Positions 9,874 to 21,544 of a stretch of DNA of 64,000 bases are shown here, piece by piece. A program made the position numbers and the translations under genes. The stretch is taken from contig JALMLS010000621.1 of the NCBI GenBank assembly GCA_038496445.1, forward strand, positions 1 to 64,000, read 5' to 3'. How positions within the stretch are numbered: the first letter of the stretch is position 1; each line of letters starts with the position of its first letter. Under the pieces are notes generated by a model that searched no databases, was not told the origin of the DNA, and saw only the letters and a program-made list of their open reading frames with translations. This stretch comes from Trichosphaerium sp. ATCC 40318 (Eukaryota > Discosea > Flabellinia > Trichosidae).

Positions 9874-12800
9874 TTAAATTAATACATATATCACACTTAT
9901 AATCACGTACGACACCAAGTTTGTTGCAGCATCGTATCTACTTTGAGGATCAACGAGAGTATACAATCTAAAACAATTAAGCTATTTTACTATGAAAAAC
10001 AGTCTCTAACCTTCCAAACACATAAATCTCTTTGCTTTGTTGTAATTGAATGATATGTGTTGTTTCAAGATAAATGCAATCACTTCTACTTTCATATTTG
10101 TTATTTAGTCTCCAAGTTTTGAAACATGTGTTTTTCTTTGGTGACGTAAATATTGACATTTCTCGAACTACGCATTTTGCTGAAGAATAGAGAAATACAG
10201 GATAATGTATGTCTATTGCTTGTGCTATCGAAGTATCTCGAATGAGTGCATCCATCATATCTGAGGATAAATGATGTAATTTTTTTTTACCATCTATAAA
10301 TTGTGAAAAGAAGTTTGGTTTTTAAAAAACAATGTACGTAAGGTCCAAACAGATTCTACATTGTTGTGTACTCTTTGTGCAATATAAGTATTCTGTATTG
10401 AAGGCTTTTTTTTCCCATTCAATGATATGAACGTTGAAATATGGTTTTGAAAGTCACCAGCTAAATATGATGAAATGGAATCACATTCTCTGGCCATAAT
10501 ATCGCTGTCTTTTGTTATTGTCAGGTATACAAAGACAACGTACTCAATTTTTTTGCATCCTTTGGTGCTGTGTTTCCAATTTTTGATTTTTTTATGCTTT
10601 GATTCACAACTGTAAGTGCTATAAGGGCAAGTCATTAGCTGTAATAGTACACAAAAAAAAAGTTAAATTTCTTTACTTACCTATAATGTTTTGGCATACC
10701 AAACATCTTTATTGACTCTTCGTGGTGAAGTATAGCATGGAAATTTGGTGTTTTAATGTTGACTTCTAGTAACACCTTGCAATCAATACAATTTCAAGGT
10801 AGTTAAGTACCATTATTAAACAGTACCTGGCAAGTATTTTCTAATTTTTTTTTTTAGTCTTTTAGCTTCTTTTGTAACGCGGTACAAGTGTTGTGCCTTT
10901 AAAAAATCCTTGGACATAAGAGCAACATATCCTAACAATACTTGCCTATTGTACATATTATATACGTCGTAGCGTTCTAAATGCGTACCATGTCTTTAAG
11001 ACTTTTTCAGAACAAAGTGGCTTGAAAACAAACAATGCCATTTGTAGAAATGATCTAACGTCAGTACCATCCCATTTTTTCTGTACTGTACAATTTCCTT
11101 GAGAGTCCCATATTGGTTTTATTCTGTATACAAATGAGTATGTATTAAACATGATACAAACGCACTTTGCAATTACCACATGTTTTTGACTTTTATACCA
11201 CTCGATTGCATCTTTTATTTTGGTTCTAGCTATCGCCTTCACTTCTTCATTTGTTTCTAACAGCGCAAATGTCCCTATCATGACTTGTTTTGATATACCC
11301 AAAATAATGTTATGAAAAGGACAAAAAGGAGTGTGTTGAAAGATGTCAAAGTTATGTAGAAACAAGAATGGTGACTAAAAAATGTAAGCAATTGTAAAAA
11401 AAGATTTAATTGCAAAGCAAAAAAGTCATGCCCATGCATTTAAACAAAGATTGTGTAAACTGTAATCTGTATTGGCCAATCGATAGAGCTTTTTTGCTTC
11501 TTGGGCTGTTCGTAATGTTTGACATTCTTGAAGATCAGCCATTGCCTCTTTAGTCAATTTGCAAACTCGGCATGGTAGATTTGCTGAGAATGATTTTATG
11601 GCTATAATTGTTAGATCATATTGCTTGTATTACCGTACAAACTACTTTACATGTTCCTGGCATATCACCTAATAGCTTTTCAAGTCGAAGATAAACTGTA
11701 AATGTCTATGCAATGGTTAGAATGTAAATAAGAGAGTTGAATATACTTTGTTCAATTTTGGAGAAAACATTTCAATTCCATCGTATAACAGTTTGAGATC
11801 ATTCACAACATAACTCATTGCGTCTTCCATTTCAACATCTGTGGGAAGTACCATTAAAGTCATTTTTCCTTGCATTTCATCGCTATTAGGCATGTTCCAT
11901 ATCACAAGGTACATTGGTCCCAAACTTTCTTTTTTATCATAAGTAAAATCGTCATGACACAAATAAGCTACTAAAGATAAGAGAGTGTGATAAATGATAA
12001 CAATGTTAGGATACCTGCTAATTTGATATTGTTAGGTATGTTAGATACATCATCATACATATCCTTGTATCTAATTCCTGTTTCAGGCCCAGAAAAAATG
12101 TGTATTTTTTGTACATCTCCATTTACGTCAACCCTTGAAACTTTATGAGGATACTTGGAATTGTCATTGATGGTATTTCGATCATTTAAATGATACATGA
12201 GCAATCTAACATATTCAGATGGAGGGATGTAAGGAATTTCTATGGGTTTTTTCTTTTTTCTTTTTACGAATATTTTTTTCATTGTCAATTTTGGAGTGTA
12301 CTAGTAAAAATTAAATGGATACACTTGGATCATGGTATTATTCGTACTCTTTGAAATGCTTGTTTAGCCAACGATGGTGTTAGTTTAGTTTGATTTAATT
12401 TAATGTCAATGGAAGGTGTGAGAGAGGAGAATGCATTTGTACTTGAGGTGGACAATAATTTCGTTGTTATATTATAAAATTGCAACCACAGTTTTACATT
12501 TTCATCTGATAATTGTTGCTCTAATTGTAGCTTTCGTACAAGATATAACAGTTTATCAACGCTTGATGCCTTGAAAATAGATGGCATTGTTGTTTGTAGC
12601 CTGTTTTGTAATTCTAATTGCATTTGTTTTGTTACGTAAGTTGATGGAAATTGTTGTTGAGGTTGGATAGATTGTTGGCGTTGAATACTGACACTGTAAT
12701 TGCTCATTAAAATGGCGCTTTGCTGTTGAAAATCGTAAACATCTTCCATTAGTAAATCATCGTCATTTTGTAGGTTATACGCGGATTCGTTGGCTGTGAT

Positions 12801-13003
12801 ATCACAAGAAACAATTTCAGAGAGATTCTAAAAGAAAATTAGTTAAAACACTGAAAAAGAAGTAATTTTAATGCCAGCACGTTAGATTCGTTTGTTTGGG
12901 TGTAACGAAAGCGTAATGAAAAACATTTGTCACTTTTTTGATGACGAGCTAAATTAGAACGTGTCACAAGTGAACCACAAAGAGGACAGTTGATTGCGTT
13001 CAT
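9874..13003 (-). CDS. Tnp2/Transposase_21-like transposase with N-terminal zinc finger
   Basis: Gene of about ten exons, starting MNAINCPLCGSLVTRSNLAR with a C2H2-like finger (CPLC...H...C). A Gln-rich region follows (12.3-12.8 kb). The core follows the Tnp2 (CACTA/Plavaka) layout: YVRLLMYHL; NNIKLAGYLCHDDFTYDKK with LGPMYLVIWNMPNSDE (equivalent to the DGF...WPVxLxxxNLP block of Tnp2); CRVCKLTKEAMADLQ; FHNIILGISKQV; IKTPNFHAMLHHEESIKMFG; and CESKHKKIKNW. The C-terminus ends near 9874 after YTLVDPQSRYDAATNLV. The Asp in CHDDF and the later His/Glu (NFHxxxHHEE, ESKHKxxK) are candidate catalytic or structural residues. It would cut and paste the 12.5 kb element. All stretches shown are open, so it may be functional, but exon joins were not computed. 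Confidence 0.72.
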
Positions 13004-13913
13004 TTGTAAACACAATTTTACACTACATGTACTTTATTCAGTCAAACTGTTTAGACGTTGTTACAATTCTCATTTTTACATAATCTTTGAGCAATATAAT
13101 CTATTTTATACAAAGAGAATTACCTTATCCACGAATGGATCACATAGATGTAAGGTGTGGATCAGTTTCAACCAATCCTTTTGAAACCAATAACGTTTTG
13201 CAGTTTTTCTAAAGCCCTAAATCCTGAATCTGACAAGAAGCATGCTGAACAGACATGGTTGACGGAGAAAATACAGTTAAAGTCTCTTACCATTATATTG
13301 ATATTGTTCACTTCCATATTTAGTTGCTTGAAAAACAACTTACTTTCACTAGCCCTTGCAAGCGCGTAAACAACGCCAATACAAACCTTGATGTCATTTT
13401 TCGTGAAAAGTGCAGAGACATAATGTCTCTAAGGATCAATAATCTCTTCTGAGATTGTCACTGACTTCACAGTGAGTATAATTGTATCGCTATGTCAGAT
13501 ACTGGGCTGTGGAGCCCAAGTCACATTAAATTGGCTAAAACAGGAAGGAAATCCTATAACAAAAGGGTTAATAGCCTTTTTACACGCAAAAAGACGTTGT
13601 CAATGCACCTTTGTGACCACAAGTACTTTTAACAAGTGAAACACCATTTTATTGCCCGCACCTGCTTTCCAAGCCTTGCTAGTGCGACCATTGGCATTTC
13701 AGCCTATATTAATCACTACCAATGCATTCTTTGAACTGACATGTGTAACACGGAGGAGTGAGCTTGATACTGGGATTATATAGATGCCAGTAAAGCGTTT
13801 TAGCCAGACATGGGAACTTCATAAACACTTTGTACTTGAGTTGTACCATGTGGCGTTGTATTGTAGCACATAAATAAAAAAAACAAAGACAAAATTTGAT
13901 TAAGGCGTTTATT
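13004..13913. other. Transposon interior without a recognised gene
   Basis: Upstream of the transposase start. The minus-strand frame around 13709-13870 encodes LTPPCYTCQFKECIGSD after a hydrophobic/basic stretch. It could be a gene remnant but cannot be assigned. Confidence 0.3.
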
Positions 13914-14278
13914 TTATGCACTTTTAGTCTCAGCACTTTTGCAATCATCTTCAATACCATCATCAAGCGCCTGCTCATCATTTGCGTTCACAGTGTCTAT
14001 TGCATTACCCATTTGCTGCGCATTATACTCATCTGCAGGTTCTGTACGCAGCTGGTCCATGATAGCGTGTATAAAGCTTGTAAAGCTGCGTTCTAGACCT
14101 GCATCGTCAGTGTTTGGGTCAAATCCGTTTAATTCACAAAATTCTATCCAGAATTGTTGGAAAACGGGGTTTCTACGCGACGTTGGAGGTGTGGAGTGCT
14201 AAATTGCGTTTTAGGGAGAAAAGTTGGAATACGCGCTCAAATTACGCGTACATCTTCATTGCGTTCAGGTACGGACAT
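13914..14278 (-). CDS. Small acidic protein of the transposon (unknown)
   Basis: Two exons. ATG at 14278 gives MSVPERNED, then a GTACGC...TTTAG intron, then HSTPPTSRRNPVFQQFWIEF and onward to ...SAETKSA and TAA: about 102 aa. The middle reads CELNGFDPNTDDAGLERSFT and FIHAIMDQLRTEPADEYNA. The last 40 residues are rich in Asp/Glu/Ala. No family was recognised. It lies inside the large transposon and is divergent from the plus-strand cargo genes. Confidence 0.6.
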
Positions 14279-14329
14279 GGTGCAAGGTGTTTAGCGTATT
14301 TAATACAATAAACGTTGTTGCAACTTAAA

Positions 14330-15294
14330 AACTCAGAAACTTAAACAATACAGGAGGGCGCGGTCATTTATTGGTACATGTTTAAAGATAGCTCTGGCAT
14401 ATGAGCTAATAGGTTAAATGTTTTTTTTTGTTTCTAGTGACTAACACTAAAATTAGAACAACAACACAAAAAAATTGAAAAAATTGATTGTTCGAGCAAA
14501 CGCACGTTATGTATTTTCCCTCCAATTTTTTTTTCGGTTACAATGAACGCTAAAGTACGTTGCTTACCCCTAAATCTAGTTAATGCATTAAACAACAGTG
14601 ACTACGTACGTTTGCAATTGCAAATGATGTTCCGTAACTGTACACAGGCAAACAACCTACTGACAACGCTTGCCAAAGCCACGCAGGCAAAAGGAGGCCA
14701 ATCCTTTTCGGGGCACAGGCAAACGATGTCGAGTTGGCTTGTTTTTAGTTGATATGAAGTCATTGAAAAGTCATGACTTTTCATATCAGCCAAAAAACAC
14801 TAAAATGATGAATCGGAAGCGCAAATGTACGTATTTAGTGCAAAGAGCACATACAAACACAAAAAACGTACGTTTCTTTTTCTTTAAGGCGTTTTGTCCT
14901 AAAAAAAGTTATTTATCCCTTATTTTGCGTGTAATCAACGCTAAACGCTATATCTACGCGTATTTTGGCCATTTTATTCACTTGTGCACAATTTATGTGC
15001 TAAAACATTGTTTGTTTTCCGTTTTGCGCATTATCGACACTAAACGCTCTATCTACGCGTATTTTGGCCATCTTATTCACTTACGCACAATTTATGTGCT
15101 AAAACATTGTTTGTTTTTCATTTTGCGCGTTATCGACACTAAACGCTCTATCTACGCGTATTTTGGCCATTTTATCTCCTTGTCTATTTTTTTTGTTGTT
15201 ATATCTCTGTTTGCTGTTGTCTTATTATTTGTAGGTTTAGCCTTGGACAATCTCTTACTGTGTGGTTGGTTGTACTCACGTTTATGTAGATAAT
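14330..15294 (+). other. Leader region of the plus-strand cargo genes, with a candidate small ORF and hairpin
   Basis: An ORF at 14543-14752 (MNAKVRCLPLNL..., LQLQMMFRNCTQANNLLTTL) may be a short gene or a 5' exon. It contains a GTACGT donor just after its fourth codon. Just downstream, 14751-14790 is an imperfect inverted repeat (TGATATGAA...TTTTCATATCA around AAAAGTCATGACTTTT) able to form a hairpin. Tandem repeats follow (14926-15178). Confidence 0.35.
14926..15178 (+). repeat. Three tandem copies of a ~99-bp unit
   Basis: Successive copies share CTAAACGCTNTATCTACGCG, TATTTTGGCCATNTTAT, CACAATTTATGTGCTAAAAC and ATTGTTTGTTTTYC, with few differences. The third is truncated after TTTTGGCCATTTTAT. 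The unit stays open in one frame but the protein looks unlikely. The array sits just before the first large cargo gene and could be its promoter or enhancer array. Confidence 0.8.
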
Positions 15295-18200
15295 ATGAAT
15301 CCTAGTGTTAGAAGAAGGACAAGGCGAAAACGAACTGCCATTTTAGCAACAATAAAAAAACTGTTGCAAGAAGAAGTGCAGGTATTGTCAAAGAACAAAG
15401 ATGCCACCATTGCAGTCCTTTCTTTTAAACCTGTTACCTCTGATCTATATGGCTCAATAGTTTATACCTGTGACAAGATTGAAAACACTGTGTAAGAGAA
15501 TTTTGGTGTTTTATCTCATTTCATTTTAGGTTTTTCAGTATGTTTGATGTGAGAAAAGGGATTGTTTCATTTTACGGAAAAGAGTCAAAAGATTCGCAAC
15601 AAATATTTGACGTTTGTAGAGACAGTAAGTGCACACATTCTCTAATTGGTTATTTATTTACTTGTGATGTTGTAGGGCATTATGTTGCCAACAATGATGG
15701 TGTCAGTGATGATACCTTCAATGACGCCAATGACAAAGTCAGCCTCAGAAATGATGGCAGCTCCAAAGATGGCTTCAATGACTGTGGCAGCGTCAGTAAC
15801 AACAACAGCTCCATTGACAGCTCCAATGACGCCAATGACAGTGTCAGTGATGACAATGACTCCAATGACGGCTGTGACAGTGTCAGTAACGATGACAGCT
15901 CCAATGACGCCAATGACAGTGCCAGTGATGCCAATGACGGCTGTGACAGTGTCAATAACAATGACAGCTTCGATGGTCGTGCCAATGACTGTGACAGCGT
16001 CAATAACAACAACAGCTCCAATGATGCCAATGACAGTGCCAGTGATGACTGTGACTCCAATGGCGGCTGTAACAGTGTCAGTAACGATGACAGCTTCAGT
16101 GTCAGCTCCAATGACGCCAATGAGAGTGCCAATGATGTCAATGACTCCAATGACGGCTGTGACAGTGTCAGTAACGATGACAGCTCCAATGACGCCAATG
16201 ACAGTGCCAGTGATGTCAATGACTCCAATGACGGCTTTGTCAGCATGAATGACAATGACAGCTCCAGTGGCAGCGTAAATGACGCCAATGAGAGTGCCGA
16301 TGATGTCAATGACTCCAGTGACGGCTTTGTCAGCATGAATGACAATGACAGCTCCAGTGGCAGCGTAAATGACACCAATGAGAGTGCCGATGATGTCAAT
16401 GACTCCAATGACGGCTGTGACAGTGTCAGTAGCGATGACAGCTCCAATGACGCCAGTGACAGTGCCAATGATGCCAATGACTCCAATGACGGCTTTGCCA
16501 GCATGAATGACAATGACAGCTCCAGTGGCAGCGTAAATGAGAGGTATTATTGTCAACAACTCTATTTTGTATTAATTTGAAAATAGTGGCACACAACTTG
16601 CAGCTGTCCAAAAACAAGCGCTGATAAACATCTTGAAAGAACAATTTAGTGTTGAACTGACAGCAAACTGTCCTATTCGTGCCATCACTGCAACAATCTT
16701 AGGCTTGGATGATGTTGAGACCAAAAAATTGAATGCCTTGTTCTTGCAGTAAGTAGTTTTTTTTTGTGGTAATTCATTTCTTTGACGTCAATTAAGGCCT
16801 GAAGCAAAAGCTAAACAACACATCATGAAAACAGTTAAACACAAATTGCTTAACATCAGAAACGTGTGGACACCAGCAACAAGACTCATCATAAACGACG
16901 TTGGTATGGATCAAATGAGCATTGAAACAACAACAACAGGACGGAAACATCCAACTGGCAGGTATGTAATACTTAGAGTTATTGTATTTTATTGACAGGC
17001 TCAGGATTACGTCAGCTATTCATCCCAAAGATGGCGGTCACATATTCTCTGGCAATCTGTTTACATGTAATATGGAAACAGACGCTGTTCCTGTTGGCAT
17101 AATACCTCTTATTTTTTTATGTTTAACACACGCTGAAATCAAAAATGGGTACAACTTAAAGGAAATAGCCCAAAAGAATGTCAAGAACTCATTTGACTTA
17201 TCTATTTCTTGTCATGTGTATCCAGGAGTATCAGCTGATGTTAAAACAAAGAATAAGAAAGCAACAGGCTTAGTATATCACCAAGACAAAAGCCCGTCTT
17301 ATGGCAACCAAAAAGAGGTAAATTTGATTTTTATTGTAGCTATTTAACCAATTTCGTAGGTTGCTGTACTCACTGTATATGACTTTGCTGAAGTAAGCTA
17401 TCCCAAAAAACTTATTGATCCTAACATAGAGTGCTTTGACAAGTTTCAGTTACATTATAGTGTAATGAATGGCAAAACGCCTGTTTCAACCACTAAAATT
17501 TCATCAACTCCAAACAGCGTCATTTACGCGCCTCCAGAATGTCAACAAGGCAATGTAAATCACAAGTACAAAACCGTTATGGTTGAATGCCATTGATATT
17601 CTTTTTAGAGCCACCATTTCAAGCGAGTATGTAAAGAAAATATGGGCCATAAGAGTGTTCAACTACGCATTGTTCCGTGAAGAGTGTGCAAACAACAAAA
17701 TTGGAAGATATGACATCTTCAAGCCATTGACAGACCTTTTGTGTGATCCACATCTGAAGGAAGCTGTCATTCGACAATTTGGAGGTGAAAAAAAAAAGCC
17801 AAAACTGAAATCAAACCCAAAAAAAGATGATACTGTTGAAGGTGATGTCGCTTCTGTCAAGTGCGAGCAACGATCAACTTGAACAATGTGGTTACATTAA
17901 TTTTTATTTAGACAATGTCAGCAAGTACGAGATACTGTAGACAGATTTAATAACATGAGGATGTGCTTGTTTAAAAATCCTTTACAGATATATTGTATTG
18001 ACTGCAACAAAACGTTTGTTAATTTTGCAAACCATTTGAGAGACAGCGACACCTGCGCTAAAACTGGTTATTACGGACCATTTTTGCGAAACAAAAAGGC
18101 TTGTGTCTGTGTCAATGTAGCGGAGCTATCAATATGCAGATTTAGACGGAATAGGTATGCTGTGTTGAAATTTTCCAAAACTAATGTTATTTTTGCAGTT

Positions 18201-18418
18201 GTACTGACTTTGCAAGCAACGGAATAGCAGCAAAGTATCCAGTAGACTCTTTGAAGATTGATTTTGCCAGTGCCAGATCTTGTAATTTCTTGTTTGAAAC
18301 AGATGAGTTGACGTACTTTACCACAACTGGCATAGGCGGAATGGAAATAATACGAAACAAAGCTCAAAGAACTCACCCAGATGTACCAGCTCCTTCAAGA
18401 CAGAAACAACAATTTTGA
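15295..18418 (+). CDS. Cargo protein 1: Asn/Asp/Ser-repeat protein with a Cys-rich C-terminus (unknown)
   Basis: Multi-exon gene from MNPSVRRRTRRKRTAILATI. A basic N-terminal segment leads to FDVRKGIVSFYGKESKDSQQ. The repeat region of about 280 aa (15.70-16.54 kb) is built from NDANDSASDVNDSNDG-like units. A folded-looking part follows: TQLAAVQKQALINILKEQFS; TRLIINDVGMDQMSIETTTT; SAIHPKDGGHIFSGNLFTCN; VLTVYDFAEVSYPKKLIDP; and YVKKIWAIRVFNYALFREEC. A Cys/His segment (IYCIDCNKTFVNFANHLRDS...C) has zinc-finger spacing CxxC...H...C. The zero-frame stop is TGA at 18416-18418. The +1 frame then continues with similar-quality coding to 18700. Function unknown; its place in the transposon suggests a role in mobility or a passenger role. 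Confidence 0.6.
15700..16540 (+). repeat. Coding minisatellite (Asn/Asp/Ser repeats)
   Basis: Repeats of about 18-54 bp such as GACAGCTCCAATGACGCC and AATGACAGTGCCAGTGATG, nested in larger units (for example the near-identical blocks around 16215-16300 and 16315-16390). All stay in one frame of cargo protein 1. Long open frames on the opposite strand are by-products of this periodic composition. Confidence 0.85.
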
Positions 18419-18700
18419 TTGGACTTGTGCTTCAAATACAGAAATCCCGTGCGCGTGTTGGCTGTTTGTGGAGTCAATTACGCCAGTATTGGTGTTTGGG
18501 TGTGTTGTTTTAAAAGGTACATAAGTCTGCAACTGATGTAATTGTAATATACACCATTTAGAGGCTATACAATGAAGAATAATTGCAACGTCACAGTGTA
18601 TTCATTTTGTCCTTTGAAAATGTACGTCATTGGAGATCCTCAGGCTATAGAAGCAGCAGTGGACAGTAAAGAAACTGCCAGATTGAAACCTATATTGTAA
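18400..18700 (+). other. Frame-shifted continuation of cargo protein 1
   Basis: Directly after the in-frame TGA, the +1 frame is open and protein-like: NNFDWTCASNTEIPCACWLF then VLVFGCVVLKG. After a GTACAT...TTTAG intron it reads YTMKNNCNVTVYSFCPLKMY...RLKPIL and TAA at 18698-18700. No GT-AG pair of normal size joins the frames. Either the gene has a frameshift (decay or a sequence error at the run around 18404-18415) or a recoding event occurs. Confidence 0.45.
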
Positions 18701-18738
18701 TAGTCAACGCATGTAGCAAATCATAATAAATAGAATCC

Positions 18739-21511
18739 ATGTCATCGCTTCCGTCTAGAAAAAGGCGTCGCATAGTAAATACTATCTCAGAACTTGATGT
18801 GGATGAAATTGATTTGAAATTGGTGGTAGAACTTTGCCAAAGTACCTCTATCACTCCGAATGATTTAGAACAGTTCTTATAATTGTAGATGGCTTTAAAA
18901 CAATACTCCGAGTTTTAAAAGCTCAAGATGACCTACTTTCAATATTAAAGTGCGATTTAAACAAAACAGCGAACAACGTAGAAGCTTTGAAGCTCTCTTT
19001 GGGAAGTAAGTCAAAAGCAAAAGTACGTTCTGAACATTTTCAACTATTGCTGTATCGTTTGTTTACCTTGTGTGCCAGGCTTGGAAAGGTGCTATGCTTC
19101 AAAAATATCTGTGGACAACAGGGAAGTTTGCTGATATTGAACGCGGAGCCAAACTGTTAGTTGATATACAACAAGTGTACAAAGAAATGACGCTAAGCAA
19201 TGATGTATCTCAATGTGCGAACGAAATGGACAAATACAGAAAAGGGGTTTTTAGACCTTTTACCAAAATTTACAATCACTTTATGGAATGCGCATCTACT
19301 TCTGCAGAACATATAGAGACAAACAGTACGAAATGTGATTTTATTTGGTTTTTTTTTAGCCTTACAATACTCTTTAGCGCATAAACTGGTGGCATGTGCT
19401 GAAATTACGCTTAGTAAATGGTTTAAAGACCCGTCTGATGGCTTTTATTTGCAAGCGTTCGATTACATTAAATCGGTATTTTTGGCGTTTTTTCTTGTTA
19501 TTGAAATGATACTAATACGTTTGTGATAGAAGATAAAAATGTATTTGGACAAGAACAACGCCCACCCATTCAACCAAGAGACTTACAATCAATTTAAAAC
19601 AGAAAATCCTGATGTTGTTCGCATTACGTTCGCTGTACACAATATTGTTACTGGCTCATTTTTTAATTAGCGACTGTGAAAACTATCGACACAATAAGTG
19701 TATCTTCATCTTTGAACCAATTGGGCCTAGATTAACCCAGTATGATATGCCAGAGCCAGCATCACTACGTCAACAACAAACGCAGGTTAGTTATTGAATT
19801 TTCTGGTTAAATCAAAAACTTAATTGGTTTAGCATTCAAACAGACGTCCAACACAAACACATCATACTAATATGAACCAAATTGATGTTGTTTCAAACCT
19901 ACGATCAAATGTCGCCTTAAATCAACAACGTGAAAGTGCACAAAATGAACAAAACAACCAAGCCTCCAATCAACCTCGTAGAACTCCCTCAAATGAACGC
20001 TACAGTCAAAGCCGAAATCAATCTCACAGAGTTTCTTCAAATGAACGCTACAGCCAAGGCCTGAATCAACTTGAAAGGACTCCTTCTGGTGAACGCTACA
20101 GTCAAAGCCGGAATCAATCTCACAGAGTCTCTTCAAATGAACGCTACAGCCAAGGCCTGAATCAACTTGAAAGAACTCCTTCTAGTGAACGCTACAGCCA
20201 AAGCTTGGATCAACTTCGCAGAACTCCCTTTAATGAACGTTACAGCCAAAGCTCAATGCAACATTTGACAACTGGCATTCAACATCAAAGAGTAACATCA
20301 AACCAAAATCACAGAAGACAACGTTCAATCTCACAACATGACAACCATGTACATGAGCAATCTGACTTGGAGCACAGTAGTTCATCACATGATGAGTCTT
20401 CTAGGGTATATTATTTTCATTCTTTGTTGTTTTTCACTAACTTTTCAATAGAATTACCAATTGTCATTTCCTAACAAAAAACAGCCTGGCTCTGGCTCTT
20501 TGTTGGATTCAAAAGATGAAGAATCTTCAGACATACACGTAAGATGAATCTTTACTGTGACATTTTAATGTATTTTTAGTTCTTTATACCAAAAACCACT
20601 GAAATGTATATTGAAGGCGACTACGACAAAACGCCATTGTTTGTAGGGGATTTTTTGCCCTTATTTTGTGGCAAAGATTACTTATTTACTGCCAATGTCC
20701 TCTTTGCTCTTATAAAAAGAGTTTACAATGCAAAGTTGCTTGATAACAGCATTTTTCCGCCACCTACAAAGGTATGACAGTATCAAAAAAAAATGATGCT
20801 AACTAACGATGTTAGGCTTTGTCTCATGTGAGTACAAGTTCTTGGATCGCACCAATTCCTGTTCAACACTTAGAAAACAACGACGTCATAATTTGCAACG
20901 CCCCCACACTTGATGGGCTTGGAATCCAAAAAAAATGGTAAAGTATATTCAAGTAAATATGCTTTAACATTTATTGTAGGTTTTGGACAGCACTCATAAA
21001 ACACAAAAAACAATATGTCTTTGTAGGTATGTTATTTGTATTATTTAAAATTGTTTACAAGCATTACGTTGTTAATCATTTGCTTAGCATCAAGCACATT
21101 ATTTGAACAAAGCAAAAAGGTTGTTTTACAATCGTTATCTGTTCCAAAAACTAAAATAGTCTATGACTTTACCTTACGAAATTGCAACACACACGGAGGA
21201 ACAGGCATAGGAATTATCAAAGCAATTACAAAATATGATAATTCAAAAGGCAAAATCTTTTACAATCAAATAAGCACCATGCAAGGCAAGCACGAACAAT
21301 TAAAAAAGTATACAGAGTACTTTAAAATTAAAAAAAATGGAGGACAACTACTACAACAATACAGTTTGTGTACGTGATAGCTCTTACCATTTGCTGAATG
21401 CGAATTTTCTTACTTGTTATTGTTTTAGTACAATTTGATGCTACTACATTGAATGATATTTTTTCAGACTATGCTGATGACACTAGCGATGACTATTGTT
21501 TTGACAAGTGA
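18739..21511 (+). CDS. Cargo protein 2: repeat-containing protein (unknown)
   Basis: Multi-exon gene starting MSSLPSRKRRRIVNTISELD with an N-terminal basic patch (RKRRR, a possible nuclear localisation signal). A helical region follows (AWKGAMLQKYLWTTGKFADI; RPFTKIYNHFMECASTS; LAHKLVACAEITLSKWF). A spacer of about 110 aa has repeats of about 21 aa around NERYSQSRNQSHRVSS and NERYSQGLNQLERTPS (19.97-20.25 kb). The C-terminal globular part reads TTEMYIEGDYDKTPLFVGDF, FCGKDYLFTANVLFALIKRV, IQKKWFWTALIKHKKQYVFV and CNTHGGTGIGIIKAITKYD, ending DDTSDDYCFDK and TGA. No known family was recognised. It is transcribed toward the right end of the transposon, about 40 bases from the right repeat array. 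Confidence 0.62.
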
Positions 21512-21544
21512 TGTATTTGTATATTGTTTTGTACAATTGTTGTA

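Noticed and set aside
15654-16559. Long open frames on the minus strand and in other plus frames (hydrophobic VIGVIGAV and SLASLELS repeats)
   Set aside because: They mirror the Asn/Asp/Ser coding minisatellite. Only the plus frame joins to flanking exons with good splice sites.
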